Shown: positions 1-8,198 of the stretch, in pieces
Layout of the letters: the number at the start of each line of letters is the position of its first letter
How positions within the stretch are numbered: the first letter of the stretch is position 1
NCBI GenBank assembly: GCA_037200985.1
Contig: JBBCGJ010000001.1
Coordinates: 1,898,756-1,962,755 of the forward strand
Direction of reading: 5' to 3'
Length of the DNA stretch: 64,000 nucleotides
Origin: Rhizomicrobium sp.
Lineage (GTDB): Bacteria > Pseudomonadota > Alphaproteobacteria > Micropepsales > Micropepsaceae
The notes under the pieces: generated by a model
The model's database searches: none
What the model was told of the DNA's origin: nothing
The model's input: the letters and a program-made list of their open reading frames with translations, nothing else
Position numbers and translations under genes: made by a program

Positions 1-170
1 GATGCATCCGCGGTCATCGTAAACTCTCGCGTCGGTTGCAGCAGCGAGAGTTCCGGGTCGATGCGTGTACGGATGAATTTCGCGCCACGGCGCGCGATCG
101 GGCACCCGTTCGCGCATGCGACGCCGCGAGCGCAGCGGTGGACGCGGCCCGCCGCGCCTGATATTTTCTG
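1..170. other. Left-edge intergenic region upstream of glyA
   Basis: No convincing gene lies here. An ATG on the minus strand at 17 (reading M-T-A-D-A to the window edge) could be the 5' end of a divergent gene, but only five codons are visible. Plus-strand frames across 61-384 run into glyA in the wrong frame and have arginine-rich, non-coding-like composition. The stretch probably holds the glyA promoter ahead of the riboswitch. Confidence 0.3.
22..52. repeat. Perfect 9-bp inverted repeat, 13-nt spacer
   Basis: AACTCTCGC at 22-30 is mirrored exactly by GCGAGAGTT at 44-52. It lies between the possible minus-strand start at 17 and the glyA leader. It could be a transcription factor operator or a small hairpin; there is no T tract to make it a terminator. 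Confidence 0.45.
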
Positions 171-263
171 GCTGCCGCGCGACTGGCGAGAAAGATGGGT
201 CACCATCGGGGAGCGCGGCCCTGGTCAAGCCGTTCGCCTGGGCAACCGACGGGATCGTCGGTT
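171..263 (+). promoter_or_regulatory. ZTP (pfl) riboswitch in the glyA leader
   Basis: The leader contains the conserved blocks of the ZTP/pfl riboswitch in the right order: CGCGACTGGCG at about 177-187, a GATGGGTCACCATC hairpin followed by GGGGAGCG at about 194-214, and the hallmark CGCCTGGGCA at 235-244. ZTP riboswitches sense the purine intermediate ZMP/ZTP, which builds up when 10-formyl-THF is short, and switch on one-carbon genes such as glyA. A hairpin AACCGAC/GTCGGTT (244-250/257-263) overlaps the end of the aptamer and lies just before the Shine-Dalgarno, so it is a plausible expression platform. Recognition is by eye, not by covariance model. Confidence 0.85.
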
Positions 264-287
264 CATCCTTTCGACAAGGAGAAGCCC

Positions 288-1544
288 ATGGACGCGCATC
301 GCCGGCAACTGCATTCGTTCGATCCCGACATCGACGCCGCCATCGCGGGCGAGGAACGCCGCCAGGCCGACGGCGTGGAGATGATACCGTCGGAGAACTA
401 TACCTATCCCGAAGTGCTGGCGGCGCTGGGTTCGGTGCTGACCAACAAATATTCGGAAGGCTATCCGGGGCGGCGCTATTACGGCGGGCAGGAATTCACC
501 GACCGGATCGAGAGCCTCGCGCGCGACCGGGCCTGCGCCCTCTTCCGCGCCGAGCACGCCAATGTGCAGCCGCTGTCCGGCTCGCCGATGAACCAGGCGG
601 CGTATTTCGCCTTCCTCGAACCGGGCGACACGGTGCTGGCGATGGACCTCAGCCATGGCGGGCATCTCACCCATGGCGCGCCGGTCAGCCATATGGGCAA
701 GGTGTTCAAATTCGAGCGCTACAAGACCGGCCCCGGCGGCGCCATCGATTTCGACGCGCTGATGCGCCGCGCGAAGGAGACGCGGCCCAAGCTGGTGCTG
801 TGCGGCTATTCCTCCTATCCGCGCGACTACGATTATGCGCTGTTCAAGCGTGTGGCGGACGAAGTCGGCGCGCTGACCATGGCGGACATCTCCCATATCG
901 GCGGGCTGGTCGCGGCGGATGCGATGCGCAATCCGTTCGACGCGGGCTTCGACGTGGTGACGACGACGACCCACAAATCGCTGCGCGGGCCGCGCGGCGG
1001 ACTGATCCTGTGCAAGGCCGAGCACGCGAAGAAGATCGACGCGGCGGTGTTCCCGGGACTCCAGGGCGGGCCGCATATGAACAACGTCGCGGGCGCCGCG
1101 ATCACCTTCAAGAAGGCGGCGGAGCCGGGGTTCAAGGACTATGCGCGGCAGATCCTCGCCAACGCCAAGGCGCTCGCGGACGCGCTGATCGCGGAAGGCG
1201 CGGTGCTGGTGACGGGCGGCACCGACAACCACCTCCTCGTCATCGATACCGTCGCGAGCTTCGGGATCGACGGGCGCGCGGCGGAGGAAGCGCTCGACCG
1301 CATCGGCATCACGACCAACAAGCAGGTGATCCCGGACGATCCGCGCCCGCCGCTGCGCCCCAGCGGCATCCGCCTGGGCACGCCGGCCTGCACCACGCGC
1401 GGCATGGACGCGGACGACATGCGCCGGATCGCCGGATGGATGGTGTCGGCGCTGCGCAGCCCCGACGATGCGGCCGCAACCGAGGGGACGCACGCCGCGG
1501 TGCGCGATTTCTGCCGGGGGTTTCCGGTGCCGGGAATCGCGTAG
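288..1544 (+). CDS. glyA: Serine hydroxymethyltransferase
   Basis: PLP enzyme that interconverts serine and glycine while charging tetrahydrofolate with a one-carbon unit in the cytoplasm. The 418-residue product is full length. PLP-binding Lys230 sits in the family motif TTTTHKSLRGPRGG, preceded by MADISHIGGLVAA, and the N-terminal IPSENYTYPEV block is typical. I chose the ATG at 288 because AAGGAG lies a few bases upstream and the family start (short polar N-terminus) fits; an in-frame ATG at 195 falls inside the riboswitch. Expression is likely governed by the ZTP riboswitch. The convergent SDR gene ends 7 bp downstream. Confidence 0.97.
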   Translation: MDAHRRQLHSFDPDIDAAIAGEERRQADGVEMIPSENYTYPEVLAALGSVLTNKYSEGYPGRRYYGGQEFTDRIESLARDRACALFRAEHANVQPLSGSPMNQAAYFAFLEPGDTVLAMDLSHGGHLTHGAPVSHMGKVFKFERYKTGPGGAIDFDALMRRAKETRPKLVLCGYSSYPRDYDYALFKRVADEVGALTMADISHIGGLVAADAMRNPFDAGFDVVTTTTHKSLRGPRGGLILCKAEHAKKIDAAVFPGLQGGPHMNNVAGAAITFKKAAEPGFKDYARQILANAKALADALIAEGAVLVTGGTDNHLLVIDTVASFGIDGRAAEEALDRIGITTNKQVIPDDPRPPLRPSGIRLGTPACTTRGMDADDMRRIAGWMVSALRSPDDAAATEGTHAAVRDFCRGFPVPGIA

Positions 1545-1551
1545 CGACGGC

Positions 1552-2361
1552 TCACGACCCCAGCGGCTTGCCTTCGCGCTGGGCCTTGGCCATCTGGCTG
1601 CGGACGATGGCGGGGAAGAAGCGCGTGATGAACGCCATCTGGCGGCCCCGCGCGCCGACGATGTGCTTGAGCTCCTTGGAGCCGACCGAATTCCAGATCA
1701 CGGCGGCGCATTCCTCCACCGTGTAGACCGGCACGTTCGCCTCCTTGAGCGGGTCCGACATCTTCTCGTTGGAGTTCTTGGTGCCGGCGTCCAGGATCGG
1801 CGTGTCGACGAACCAGGGCATGATGCATTTCACGCCGACGCCGAAGCGGGCGAACTCGATGTCGAGCGCTTCCGACAGGCCGCGCACCGCGAATTTGGTC
1901 GCGGCATAGACCGAGAGCTTCGGCGCGCCGTAGAGCGAGGCGCAGGACGAGACGTTGATGAGCTGCGCGCCCGGCGTCTTCTTCAGATAAGGAAGCGCGG
2001 CGCGGGCGCCGGCGATCACGCCCCTGATATTCACGTCGAGCTGGCGCGCGATCTCCTCGTCGCTCTGCTCCTCGATATAGCCGTAGGAGGCGACGCCGGC
2101 ATTGTTGAGAAGCACGTCGAGCCGTCCGCCGCTGGCGGCCGCGAAGACCGAGAGCGCGTCGGTCCAGGCGGCGGTGTCGCGCACGTCCATCAGATAGGTC
2201 GCGCCGTTCTCGCGCCCGATGGCGTCGAGCGCCGCCCTGAGGCCGGCGGCGTTGATGTCGGCAAGGCCGACGAACCAGCCTTCCCGCGCAAAGCGCAGGG
2301 CGGTTCCCAGGCCGATTCCCGAAGCGGCGCCCGTGATGAAAACTGCCTTGCGATCGGTCAT
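1552..2361 (-). CDS. SDR family oxidoreductase
   Basis: Short-chain dehydrogenase/reductase of 269 residues. The Rossmann motif TGAASGIG (residues 10-17), NNAG (86-89), a catalytic Ser near 139 and the YAATK motif (Tyr152, Lys156) are all present, so it should be an active NAD(P)-dependent oxidoreductase. Substrate unknown. The start at 2361 ([11 protein letters not shown]) puts the dinucleotide motif at the usual distance; frames upstream have no family similarity. It is divergent from a thiolase gene (124 bp between starts), which suggests lipid or acyl-CoA metabolism, though that is inference. Confidence 0.9.
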   Translation of the reverse strand: MTDRKAVFITGAASGIGLGTALRFAREGWFVGLADINAAGLRAALDAIGRENGATYLMDVRDTAAWTDALSVFAAASGGRLDVLLNNAGVASYGYIEEQSDEEIARQLDVNIRGVIAGARAALPYLKKTPGAQLINVSSCASLYGAPKLSVYAATKFAVRGLSEALDIEFARFGVGVKCIMPWFVDTPILDAGTKNSNEKMSDPLKEANVPVYTVEECAAVIWNSVGSKELKHIVGARGRQMAFITRFFPAIVRSQMAKAQREGKPLGS

Positions 2362-2485
2362 GCGCCGTCCCTGCCCTTGCGTCAATCTGTACGTCGGGAA
2401 CGCGGGATTGGACCACCCCTGGACCATGCGTACCGTGCCTTCTAATGTCCGCCGCCACAATTATCCACCGGGAAGGAAGTCCCTC

Positions 2486-3661
2486 ATGAGCCGAGAAGCC
2501 GTCATCGTTTCCTATGCCCGCACGGGCCTCGCCAAGTCGGGCCGCGGCGGGTTCAACATCACGCCGACCATGTCGATGGCGGCGCACGCCGTGAAGCACG
2601 CCGTCGAGCGCGCCGGCGTGGACAAGGATTTCGTCGAGGACTGCTACATGGGCAATGTCGCCCATGGCGGCGGCAATGTCGGGCGCCTGGCGGCGCTGCT
2701 CGCCGGCCTGCCGCTGACGACGGCGGGCGCCACCATCAACCGCTTCTGCTCCTCGGGCCTGAATTCCATCGCGCTGGCAGCGAACTCGATCAAGGGCGAC
2801 AACGCGCAGTGCATGGTCGCGGGCGGCGTGGAGTCGATCTCGATCCCCAATCCCGGCATGGGCGCGGGCAATATCGATCCCCAGATCACGCAGGACTATC
2901 CGGCGATCTTCATGCCGATGATCGACACCGCCGACATCGTGGCCAAGCGCTACAATATCAGCCGCGAATACCAGGACGAGTACTCGCTGGAGAGCCAGCG
3001 CCGCATGGCCGCGGCGCAGCAGTCCGGAAAGTTCAAGGACGAGATCGTCCCGATGAAGACCAAGATGAAGTCCGTCGACAAGGCGACGAAGGAAGAGAAG
3101 ATCGTCGACTATGTCGTGGAGAAGGACGAGTGCAACCGTCCCGACACGACGCTCGAAGGTCTCGCCAAGCTCGAGCCGGTGCGGGGCGCGGGCAATTTCA
3201 TCACCGCGGGCAACGCCAGCCAGCTCTCCGACGGCGCCGCCGCGGTGGTGCTGATGGAAGCCAAGGAGGCCGAGAAGCGCGGACTCCAAGCGATGGGCCG
3301 CTTCATGGGCTGGGCCGCCGCCGGCTGCGAGCCGGACGAGATGGGCATCGGCCCGGTCTTCGCGGTGCCGCGCCTTTTGCAGCGCTTCGGATTGAAGGTC
3401 GACGATATCGACCTGTGGGAGCTGAACGAGGCGTTCGCGTCGCAGTGCCTCTATTCGCGCGACACGCTGAAGATCGATCCGGCGAAGTACAATGTGAACG
3501 GCGGCTCGATCGCCATCGGCCATCCCTTCGGCATGACGGGCGCGCGGCTGACCGGCCATGTGCTGATGGAAGGCAAGCGGCGCGGCGCGAAATACGCGGT
3601 CGTGACGATGTGCATCGGCGGCGGCCAGGGCGGCGCGGGACTGTTCGAGGTGTATAACTGA
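2486..3661 (+). CDS. Acetyl-CoA acyltransferase (thiolase)
   Basis: Thiolase superfamily enzyme of 391 residues, normal length, catalysing CoA-dependent cleavage or condensation of 3-ketoacyl-CoA. The nucleophile is Cys88 in [10 protein letters not shown]. The C-terminal half has [17 protein letters not shown] (catalytic His) and [13 protein letters not shown] (second Cys, about 376). Start at 2486 has AAGGAAG upstream. It may be a FadA-type beta-oxidation thiolase or a biosynthetic one; sequence alone does not decide. A strong intrinsic terminator follows 28 bp downstream. Divergent from the SDR gene. Confidence 0.93.
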   Translation: MSREAVIVSYARTGLAKSGRGGFNITPTMSMAAHAVKHAVERAGVDKDFVEDCYMGNVAHGGGNVGRLAALLAGLPLTTAGATINRFCSSGLNSIALAANSIKGDNAQCMVAGGVESISIPNPGMGAGNIDPQITQDYPAIFMPMIDTADIVAKRYNISREYQDEYSLESQRRMAAAQQSGKFKDEIVPMKTKMKSVDKATKEEKIVDYVVEKDECNRPDTTLEGLAKLEPVRGAGNFITAGNASQLSDGAAAVVLMEAKEAEKRGLQAMGRFMGWAAAGCEPDEMGIGPVFAVPRLLQRFGLKVDDIDLWELNEAFASQCLYSRDTLKIDPAKYNVNGGSIAIGHPFGMTGARLTGHVLMEGKRRGAKYAVVTMCIGGGQGGAGLFEVYN

Positions 3662-3688
3662 GGACGGGGTCTGGCCGACTGAAATGCG

Positions 3689-3724
3689 AAAGGCCGGGGG
3701 CGAAGGCTTCCGGCCTTTCTGTTT
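3689..3724 (+). terminator. Intrinsic terminator after the thiolase gene
   Basis: AAAGGCCGG (3689-3697) pairs perfectly with CCGGCCTTT (3710-3718) across a 12-nt loop, followed by CTGTTT. It lies between convergent genes, and the A-tract/T-tract symmetry means it could work in both directions. Confidence 0.8.
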
Positions 3725-3730
3725 GCGCGC

Positions 3731-4348
3731 CTACCGCGCCGGCCAGGGATCGCGCCAGGCTTCGAGTTCGCTCAGCCGGTCGTGCCAGCGGCAGACGGCG
3801 GGGAATTCGTTGAGCGGCATCTGCGCCTCCTCCGCATAGGGCAGCGTCACGGCGACGGAGAAATCGGCCACGGATAGCCGCTCGCCCAGCAGCCACTTGC
3901 GATCCCTGAGATGATCGTCCAGCACGGCGGCGAAACGGCGGAATTCGGCCTGCGCTTCGGCAACCACCGCCGGATCGGCGGGGCCGATGGCGAAGCGCGG
4001 CTTGATGATGTGCTCGAAATAGAGCGCGCCGCCGGCGCGGCCGAAATGATGCGCCGCCCAGCTGAACCAAGTGACGATGTCGACCTGCGCCGCGCGGTCC
4101 GCAGGCCACAGATCCGCGCCCGTGCGGTCGGAGAGATGGCAGAGGATCGCATCGGCCTCGCACACCACGCGGTCGCCGTCCGCGAGCGTCGGCACCTTTC
4201 CGCTGGGATTGAGCGCCAGCATGGCGGGCGTGCGGTGCTCGGCCCTGGGGAGATCAAGATAGACGTATTCGACCGGCGCGCCGAGATATTTCGCCACCGC
4301 GCAGGCCTTGCGCGGCGACAGGACGTCGGACCAGTACAGCCGCATCAT
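3731..4348 (-). CDS. Glutathione S-transferase family protein
   Basis: 205-residue GST. The N-terminal thioredoxin fold runs from MRLYWSDVLSPRK through NPSGKVPTL (cis-Pro) and the E-A-D glutathione-binding stretch CEADAILCHL; the C-terminal helical domain has the GERLSVADFSVAV N-capping motif. It probably conjugates or reduces electrophiles with glutathione in the cytoplasm. It is the last gene of a tightly packed minus-strand operon: its start overlaps the SRPBCC stop by 4 bp (ATGA). Two adjacent ATGs (4348, 4345) are possible starts. Confidence 0.9.
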   Translation of the reverse strand: MMRLYWSDVLSPRKACAVAKYLGAPVEYVYLDLPRAEHRTPAMLALNPSGKVPTLADGDRVVCEADAILCHLSDRTGADLWPADRAAQVDIVTWFSWAAHHFGRAGGALYFEHIIKPRFAIGPADPAVVAEAQAEFRRFAAVLDDHLRDRKWLLGERLSVADFSVAVTLPYAEEAQMPLNEFPAVCRWHDRLSELEAWRDPWPAR

Positions 4349-4791
4349 GACATCGCCTCCGCTCCGTCTTCGAAAATCGCTTCGAGCTTGTCGAGCGCGC
4401 CGCTCCAGCCTTCGCCGTGGCTGCGCGCGCTTTCGTCGTCGGCGAGCCGCGCATGGGTGAAGGTGAGCTCGGTGCCGCCGGCAATCGGCCGCAGCACCAT
4501 CTCGACGACGGATTCGCCGGGATCCGCCCCGCCGGCCGTCCAGCGCCAGGTCATCCTCACGCGCTCGGGGCGCACGACCTCCAGATATTCGCCGGTGCTT
4601 TCATGCTCGCTGCCGTCCAGCATGCGGAAGCGGACGCGGAACCGGCCGCCGACCCGCGCGTCCGCCTCGGCGACCAGGACCGGGCCGGCGTCGGGCCCCC
4701 ACCATTGCGCGATGCCTTGCGCGGTGACGAGCGCGTCGAACACGATGGAGGGGCGCGCCTTGATGCGGCGGATCAATGTGAGGCTTGTCAT
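4345..4791 (-). CDS. SRPBCC / AHSA1-like domain protein
   Basis: 148 residues forming one START-like SRPBCC domain: FDALVTAQGIAQWWGPD near the N-terminus, GGRFRVRF and LEVVRPERVRMTWRW in the middle, and a C-terminal helix SHGEGWSGALDKLEAIFE. The family binds hydrophobic ligands; in bacteria these genes are commonly paired with an ArsR regulator, as here. The start overlaps the ArsR gene's stop by 4 bp, and its stop overlaps the GST start, so the three are translationally coupled. Ligand unknown. Confidence 0.88.
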   Translation of the reverse strand: MTSLTLIRRIKARPSIVFDALVTAQGIAQWWGPDAGPVLVAEADARVGGRFRVRFRMLDGSEHESTGEYLEVVRPERVRMTWRWTAGGADPGESVVEMVLRPIAGGTELTFTHARLADDESARSHGEGWSGALDKLEAIFEDGAEAMS

Positions 4792-5138
4792 TTCTTCTCC
4801 TTTCGCGCCTGCGCTTCCTGGGCTTCGGCATAGGCCGCAAGGCGATCCAGGCGCGGCGACCAGAAGCGCTCATAGCGGCGCAGCCAGTCCATCGCCTCGC
4901 GCATCGGCCTGGGCTGGAGGCGCACGGTCACCGTGCGGCCCGTCTTGGCGCGCGTGATCAGGCCGGCATCGGCGAGCACGTCGAGATGCTTCATGACGGC
5001 CGGCAGCTTGATCGCATAGGGCCGCGCCAGTTCGCTGACGCTCAAGGCCTCCTCGCGCTCGAGCCGCGAGAGCATGGCGCGGCGCGTGGAGTCCGACAGA
5101 ACCGCAAAGGTGCGGTCGAGACGCTCGGCCCGGTTCAT
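4788..5138 (-). CDS. ArsR-family HTH transcriptional regulator
   Basis: 116-residue winged-helix protein. The HTH spans LSVSELARPYAIKLPAVMKHLDVL, followed by the wing GLITRAKTGRTVTVRL. No metal-binding ELCVCDL motif is seen, so this is the non-metal ArsR type that travels with SRPBCC proteins. The start at 5138 overlaps the stop of the upstream secreted-protein gene (5135-5138, ATGA); longer readings upstream run through that gene out of frame. It likely represses its own operon (secreted protein-arsR-SRPBCC-GST), by family analogy. Confidence 0.9.
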   Translation of the reverse strand: MNRAERLDRTFAVLSDSTRRAMLSRLEREEALSVSELARPYAIKLPAVMKHLDVLADAGLITRAKTGRTVTVRLQPRPMREAMDWLRRYERFWSPRLDRLAAYAEAQEAQARKEKK

Positions 5139-5812
5139 GGCTCGGCCATCTCCATCGCCGGGCTGCCGTCGGACCATTTCGGCACCAGGACCATGTAGGT
5201 GACGACGGGCTCGGGATCGCCCGCGCCGCCGATCACCGGCGAGCCGGGCTGGTTGGCGCCCCACGAGGCCGCGCCGGCGCCGGAGAGATAGAACATCAGA
5301 TGCGGATGCCAGTGGCCGCCCGTGCTCGAGAGGTAGCCGTCCTTCGACATCATGAAGCACATCGCGCCCGGCGCGGGCGCGGCATGGGCGAGCGCGGAGG
5401 CACTGGCCCGTTCGCGCATCTGCGCCATGCCGAGGCCCGCCAGCACCCAATCGGTGCGCTCCTTGTGGGCCGGCCATACGGTCCTGGCCGCCTCGGCATT
5501 GAAGCAGAGCGGGCCGCGGAGCCGCGCGTTCCAGAAATCCGGATCGCCGAAGCCGGCTTCCCAGCCGCGCTCCACCAGGCAGGTGAAGCCGTTCGTGCCG
5601 CTCGCGGCGGTCTCATAGCCGTGCGGGCCCAGCACGAGGACGGTGGCATTCGCGGAAATCGAGGGCGGCGCCGCGCTGCGGGCCAGCGAAATCTCGGCGT
5701 CGCGCGGCATGAGATAATCGGCGAGCGGCGCCATCGCGGGCGGCAACGCGGCGGCGGCCGGTCCGGCGCACAGAAGCAGTCCGCATAGTCCCAGGGCGTT
5801 TCGTCCGATCAT
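5135..5812 (-). CDS. Hypothetical secreted protein, first gene of the ArsR operon
   Basis: 225 residues with a clear Sec signal peptide (MIGRNALGLCGLLLCAGPAAAA). The mature part contains TVLVLGPHGYETAASGTNGFTCLVER, a CFM-MSKDGYLSSTGGHWHPHLMFYL stretch and a closing YMVLVPKWSDGS. Two Cys residues could form a disulfide. I do not recognise a named domain. It probably acts in the periplasm. It leads the operon with ArsR, SRPBCC and GST genes, so it shares their regulation. Confidence 0.75.
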   Translation of the reverse strand: MIGRNALGLCGLLLCAGPAAAALPPAMAPLADYLMPRDAEISLARSAAPPSISANATVLVLGPHGYETAASGTNGFTCLVERGWEAGFGDPDFWNARLRGPLCFNAEAARTVWPAHKERTDWVLAGLGMAQMRERASASALAHAAPAPGAMCFMMSKDGYLSSTGGHWHPHLMFYLSGAGAASWGANQPGSPVIGGAGDPEPVVTYMVLVPKWSDGSPAMEMAEP

Positions 5813-5930
5813 GCCGCCTCCAATACTTCACCACATGGCGAAGTATTTGCCGATGCGGTTTGTGTTGTCAATCGTGCGCGTTGGACCTCACGGATCGTTG
5901 AGCTTGGCGGTAAGGTCGAAGTGTGGGGAG

Positions 5931-5959
5931 ACCTACCCTCCCTCAAGGGGAGGGTAGGT
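5931..5959. repeat. Dispersed palindrome TACCCTCCC-type, copy 1
   Basis: ACCTACCCTCCC / GGGAGGGTAGGT around a CAAG-like loop, ending right at the stop codon of the neighbouring minus-strand gene. A near-identical palindrome sits in the same position beside dxs at 15704-15726. Likely a short repeat serving as a transcript-end hairpin. Confidence 0.6.
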
Positions 5960-7264
5960 TCAGAATCCCGTCACGGGCGCGTCGACGGTGAATGGCCTGC
6001 CGTCGCGTTCCAGCGTCAGGTGCTTTGCCTCTCCCGGCGTGCCGTGCAGCGCGGCGAGGAGTTCGCCGCGAGTCATCGGACCGGTGTCGCGGCCGTCGAT
6101 CTTCACAAGTCTGTCGCCGGGCGCCACGCCCGAGACGGTATCGGCGCCGTTCCTGCCCGCGATGCCGGCGACCGTCGTCATGCCCCTCGAGCGTGCGAGC
6201 GTCAGGCCGACCTGGTCGAGGTCATGCGTGTCGAGCGGCGCTTCCTGCCGCCAGTAGCTCATGCGGCCCGGATAATCGATCGTCAGGCGGAAGCTCTTGA
6301 GCACATTGCCGCCGAGCATGCCGTCGACGTCCTCGCCCGCCTTGGCGGAATAGATGTCGTCCCAGAACAGGTGCGCGGCAAGCGCGTTCAAAGGGCCGCC
6401 GCCGCCCATCTGGATGACACCGAGTTCGTCCAGCGTCAGCGGACCGAACGCGACGTTGCGCGCCTTCACCACCGGAACGCCGACCTCCGCGCCTTGCATG
6501 GTGAGATTGGCTTCGCCGACGCCGCCCATGGCGCGCAACCATTGGGGATGCGCCGCGATCAGCGGCGCGGCATCGCGCAGCCCACCATAGCTGCCGCCAT
6601 TGTCGAGGACGAAGACATGGGCGGTGCCGTCGATGGTCGCGTCCATCATCGCGAAGCCGGTCTTCGGGTTGACGCGGATCGGAACGGCAATGCCGTCGGG
6701 CATCAGCGTGCCGGGCGCGGCGAGCGTCATCGTCCGGGCGCCGTAATCGAACACTACCTGGAAATGCTGCAGCAGGCCGGGCGGGATCACCGCCTCGACC
6801 GGCAAGGGCGCCGCGAAATCCGCCATCTCGCCGCCCCGGCCGTGCGCCGCCTCGGCCGGCGTCGGGCCATGGCCGAACGGGTCGAGGCCGATCGTCATAT
6901 TGTTGGAAAGCGACTCCGGCAGGACCGCGGCGCCGTCAACGGCGATGTCCATCGTTCCGAACTTCATGTGCAGCGGCCGTCCGGGGCGCGGATCCAGTTC
7001 GCGGAACAGCGCGTTGGACAGCGTCAACCCGCCCTGTCCCGGGTTCACAAAGGCAAGCACCTTGCGCGCGCCGCCGTCCGGCCGGACGAACGACACTTCG
7101 ACGAAGACGCGGTTGTCGTCGAGCGTGAACGGCACGGTCGCCGCGCGCGGCGAGGCCGCGTCGAGCGACACGCCCGCCGACATGTCCGCCACGGGCGGCA
7201 GATGGATGCATCCCGCCAGGGCGCAGACCAGCATCGCGCAAAGCGCGTCTTTCAGGCGTCGCAT
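5960..7264 (-). CDS. Lipoprotein with aspartyl-protease-like and PDZ domains
   Basis: 434 residues with a lipoprotein signal (lipobox LAGC, Cys19). Two retropepsin-like halves follow: the first (about 45-130) has VNPGQGGLTL where a D-T-G motif is expected, the second (about 215-340) has VLDNGGSYGGL and a typical DGMLGGNVLKSFRLTIDYPG closing block. A C-terminal PDZ-like domain starts near TTVAGIAGRNGADTVSGVAPGDRLVKI. It is probably an outer-membrane-anchored periplasmic protein. Because the first Asp is replaced by Asn, proteolytic activity is uncertain. It sits 10 bp downstream of the XRE gene and may be co-transcribed with it. Confidence 0.8.
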   Translation of the reverse strand: MRRLKDALCAMLVCALAGCIHLPPVADMSAGVSLDAASPRAATVPFTLDDNRVFVEVSFVRPDGGARKVLAFVNPGQGGLTLSNALFRELDPRPGRPLHMKFGTMDIAVDGAAVLPESLSNNMTIGLDPFGHGPTPAEAAHGRGGEMADFAAPLPVEAVIPPGLLQHFQVVFDYGARTMTLAAPGTLMPDGIAVPIRVNPKTGFAMMDATIDGTAHVFVLDNGGSYGGLRDAAPLIAAHPQWLRAMGGVGEANLTMQGAEVGVPVVKARNVAFGPLTLDELGVIQMGGGGPLNALAAHLFWDDIYSAKAGEDVDGMLGGNVLKSFRLTIDYPGRMSYWRQEAPLDTHDLDQVGLTLARSRGMTTVAGIAGRNGADTVSGVAPGDRLVKIDGRDTGPMTRGELLAALHGTPGEAKHLTLERDGRPFTVDAPVTGF

Positions 7265-7274
7265 GAGGATCCTT

Positions 7275-7511
7275 TCAGCCGGCTTTCTTCAGCCGCGGTT
7301 GTCGCTCGTCCGGCACGTATTCGAGGAGGTCGCCCGGCTGGCACTCGAGATGGCGGCAGATCGCTTCCAGCGTCGAGAAGCGGAAGCCCCGCACCTTTCC
7401 CGACTTCAGCAGCGACAGGTTGGATTCGGTGATGCCGACGGCGCGGGCGAGCTCGTTGGAGCGCACCTGGCGCCGGGCGAGCATGACGTCGAGGCGGACG
7501 AGGATGGGCAT
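7275..7511 (-). CDS. XRE-family HTH regulator (YozG-like)
   Basis: 78-residue Cro/C1-type DNA-binding protein: HTH in RSNELARAVGITESNLSLLKSGKVRGFRFSTLEAIC followed by LECQPGDLLEY, the typical ending of this small family. Such regulators are usually encoded next to DUF2975 membrane proteins, and here the start codon overlaps the DUF2975 stop by one base (TGATG). Its targets are unknown; autoregulation of the pair is likely by analogy. Confidence 0.9.
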   Translation of the reverse strand: MPILVRLDVMLARRQVRSNELARAVGITESNLSLLKSGKVRGFRFSTLEAICRHLECQPGDLLEYVPDERQPRLKKAG

Positions 7512-8116
7512 CAGATGAACGAGTCCTTTTCTTCCTCGATCTCGCGGCCGAACTCCATCACCTGCGCGATGGCGAAGACGATGAGGCCGAGGACCAAGGA
7601 ATCGAGGAAGATCGTCTGCGCCCAGGCCTTGTCGGCGCCGCCCGCAAGTTGAAACAGCATGTTGGCGACGAGCTTCGCGACCGGCCAGGTCACGAGCCAG
7701 ACGCCGATATGTTTGAGGTGGCGCGCGTTCTCGCGCGCGAACACGACGCCCCGCGCATAGAGCCCGAACAGACCGCGCAGATTCCAGCAGACGAGGATCA
7801 CGGGGATCATCCCGATCACGACGTCGATCAGGCCGGCGACGCGCGTGACGAAAGGCTGTGTCGAGAAGCGCACCATGCCCGGCATGTCCGCCGGCGGATG
7901 GGGAAACGCCACATTGCCGCCGCTCGCGCCCAAAAGGACGTGATCGGCGAAGAAGAAAATGACGACGAAGGCGGCCGCCAGCCAGAGCAGCGAGGCGCCC
8001 ACGAAGACCGTGAACAGGATCGAGAGACCGCGGCTCAGCGGCTTCAGGCTGCGATAGGTGAGGAGGCTGGCACGCGTATCCGGCGCCACGACGGGGAGCT
8101 CGACGACGTTGGACAT
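7511..8116 (-). CDS. DUF2975 domain membrane protein
   Basis: 201 residues with four predicted transmembrane helices (about residues 30-57, 93-115, 137-158 and 167-188), matching DUF2975 inner-membrane proteins. The motif GLYARGVVFARENARHLKHIG lies between helices 2 and 3, as in the family. Function unknown. It is coupled to the downstream XRE gene, a partnership seen widely in bacteria, suggesting that the membrane protein modulates or is controlled by the regulator. Confidence 0.85.
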   Translation of the reverse strand: MSNVVELPVVAPDTRASLLTYRSLKPLSRGLSILFTVFVGASLLWLAAAFVVIFFFADHVLLGASGGNVAFPHPPADMPGMVRFSTQPFVTRVAGLIDVVIGMIPVILVCWNLRGLFGLYARGVVFARENARHLKHIGVWLVTWPVAKLVANMLFQLAGGADKAWAQTIFLDSLVLGLIVFAIAQVMEFGREIEEEKDSFI

Positions 8117-8198
8117 GGCCGCAGCCTCAGCGAGACGCGGATTCAGTATTACGGCAATAAGTTTCTGTCAAACAGAAATTCTTCTGCGGATTGAAGCG

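Noticed and set aside
2461..2469. DnaA-box-like TTATCCACC
   Set aside because: A single copy just before the thiolase gene, without further boxes, AT-rich unwinding region or origin-linked genes.
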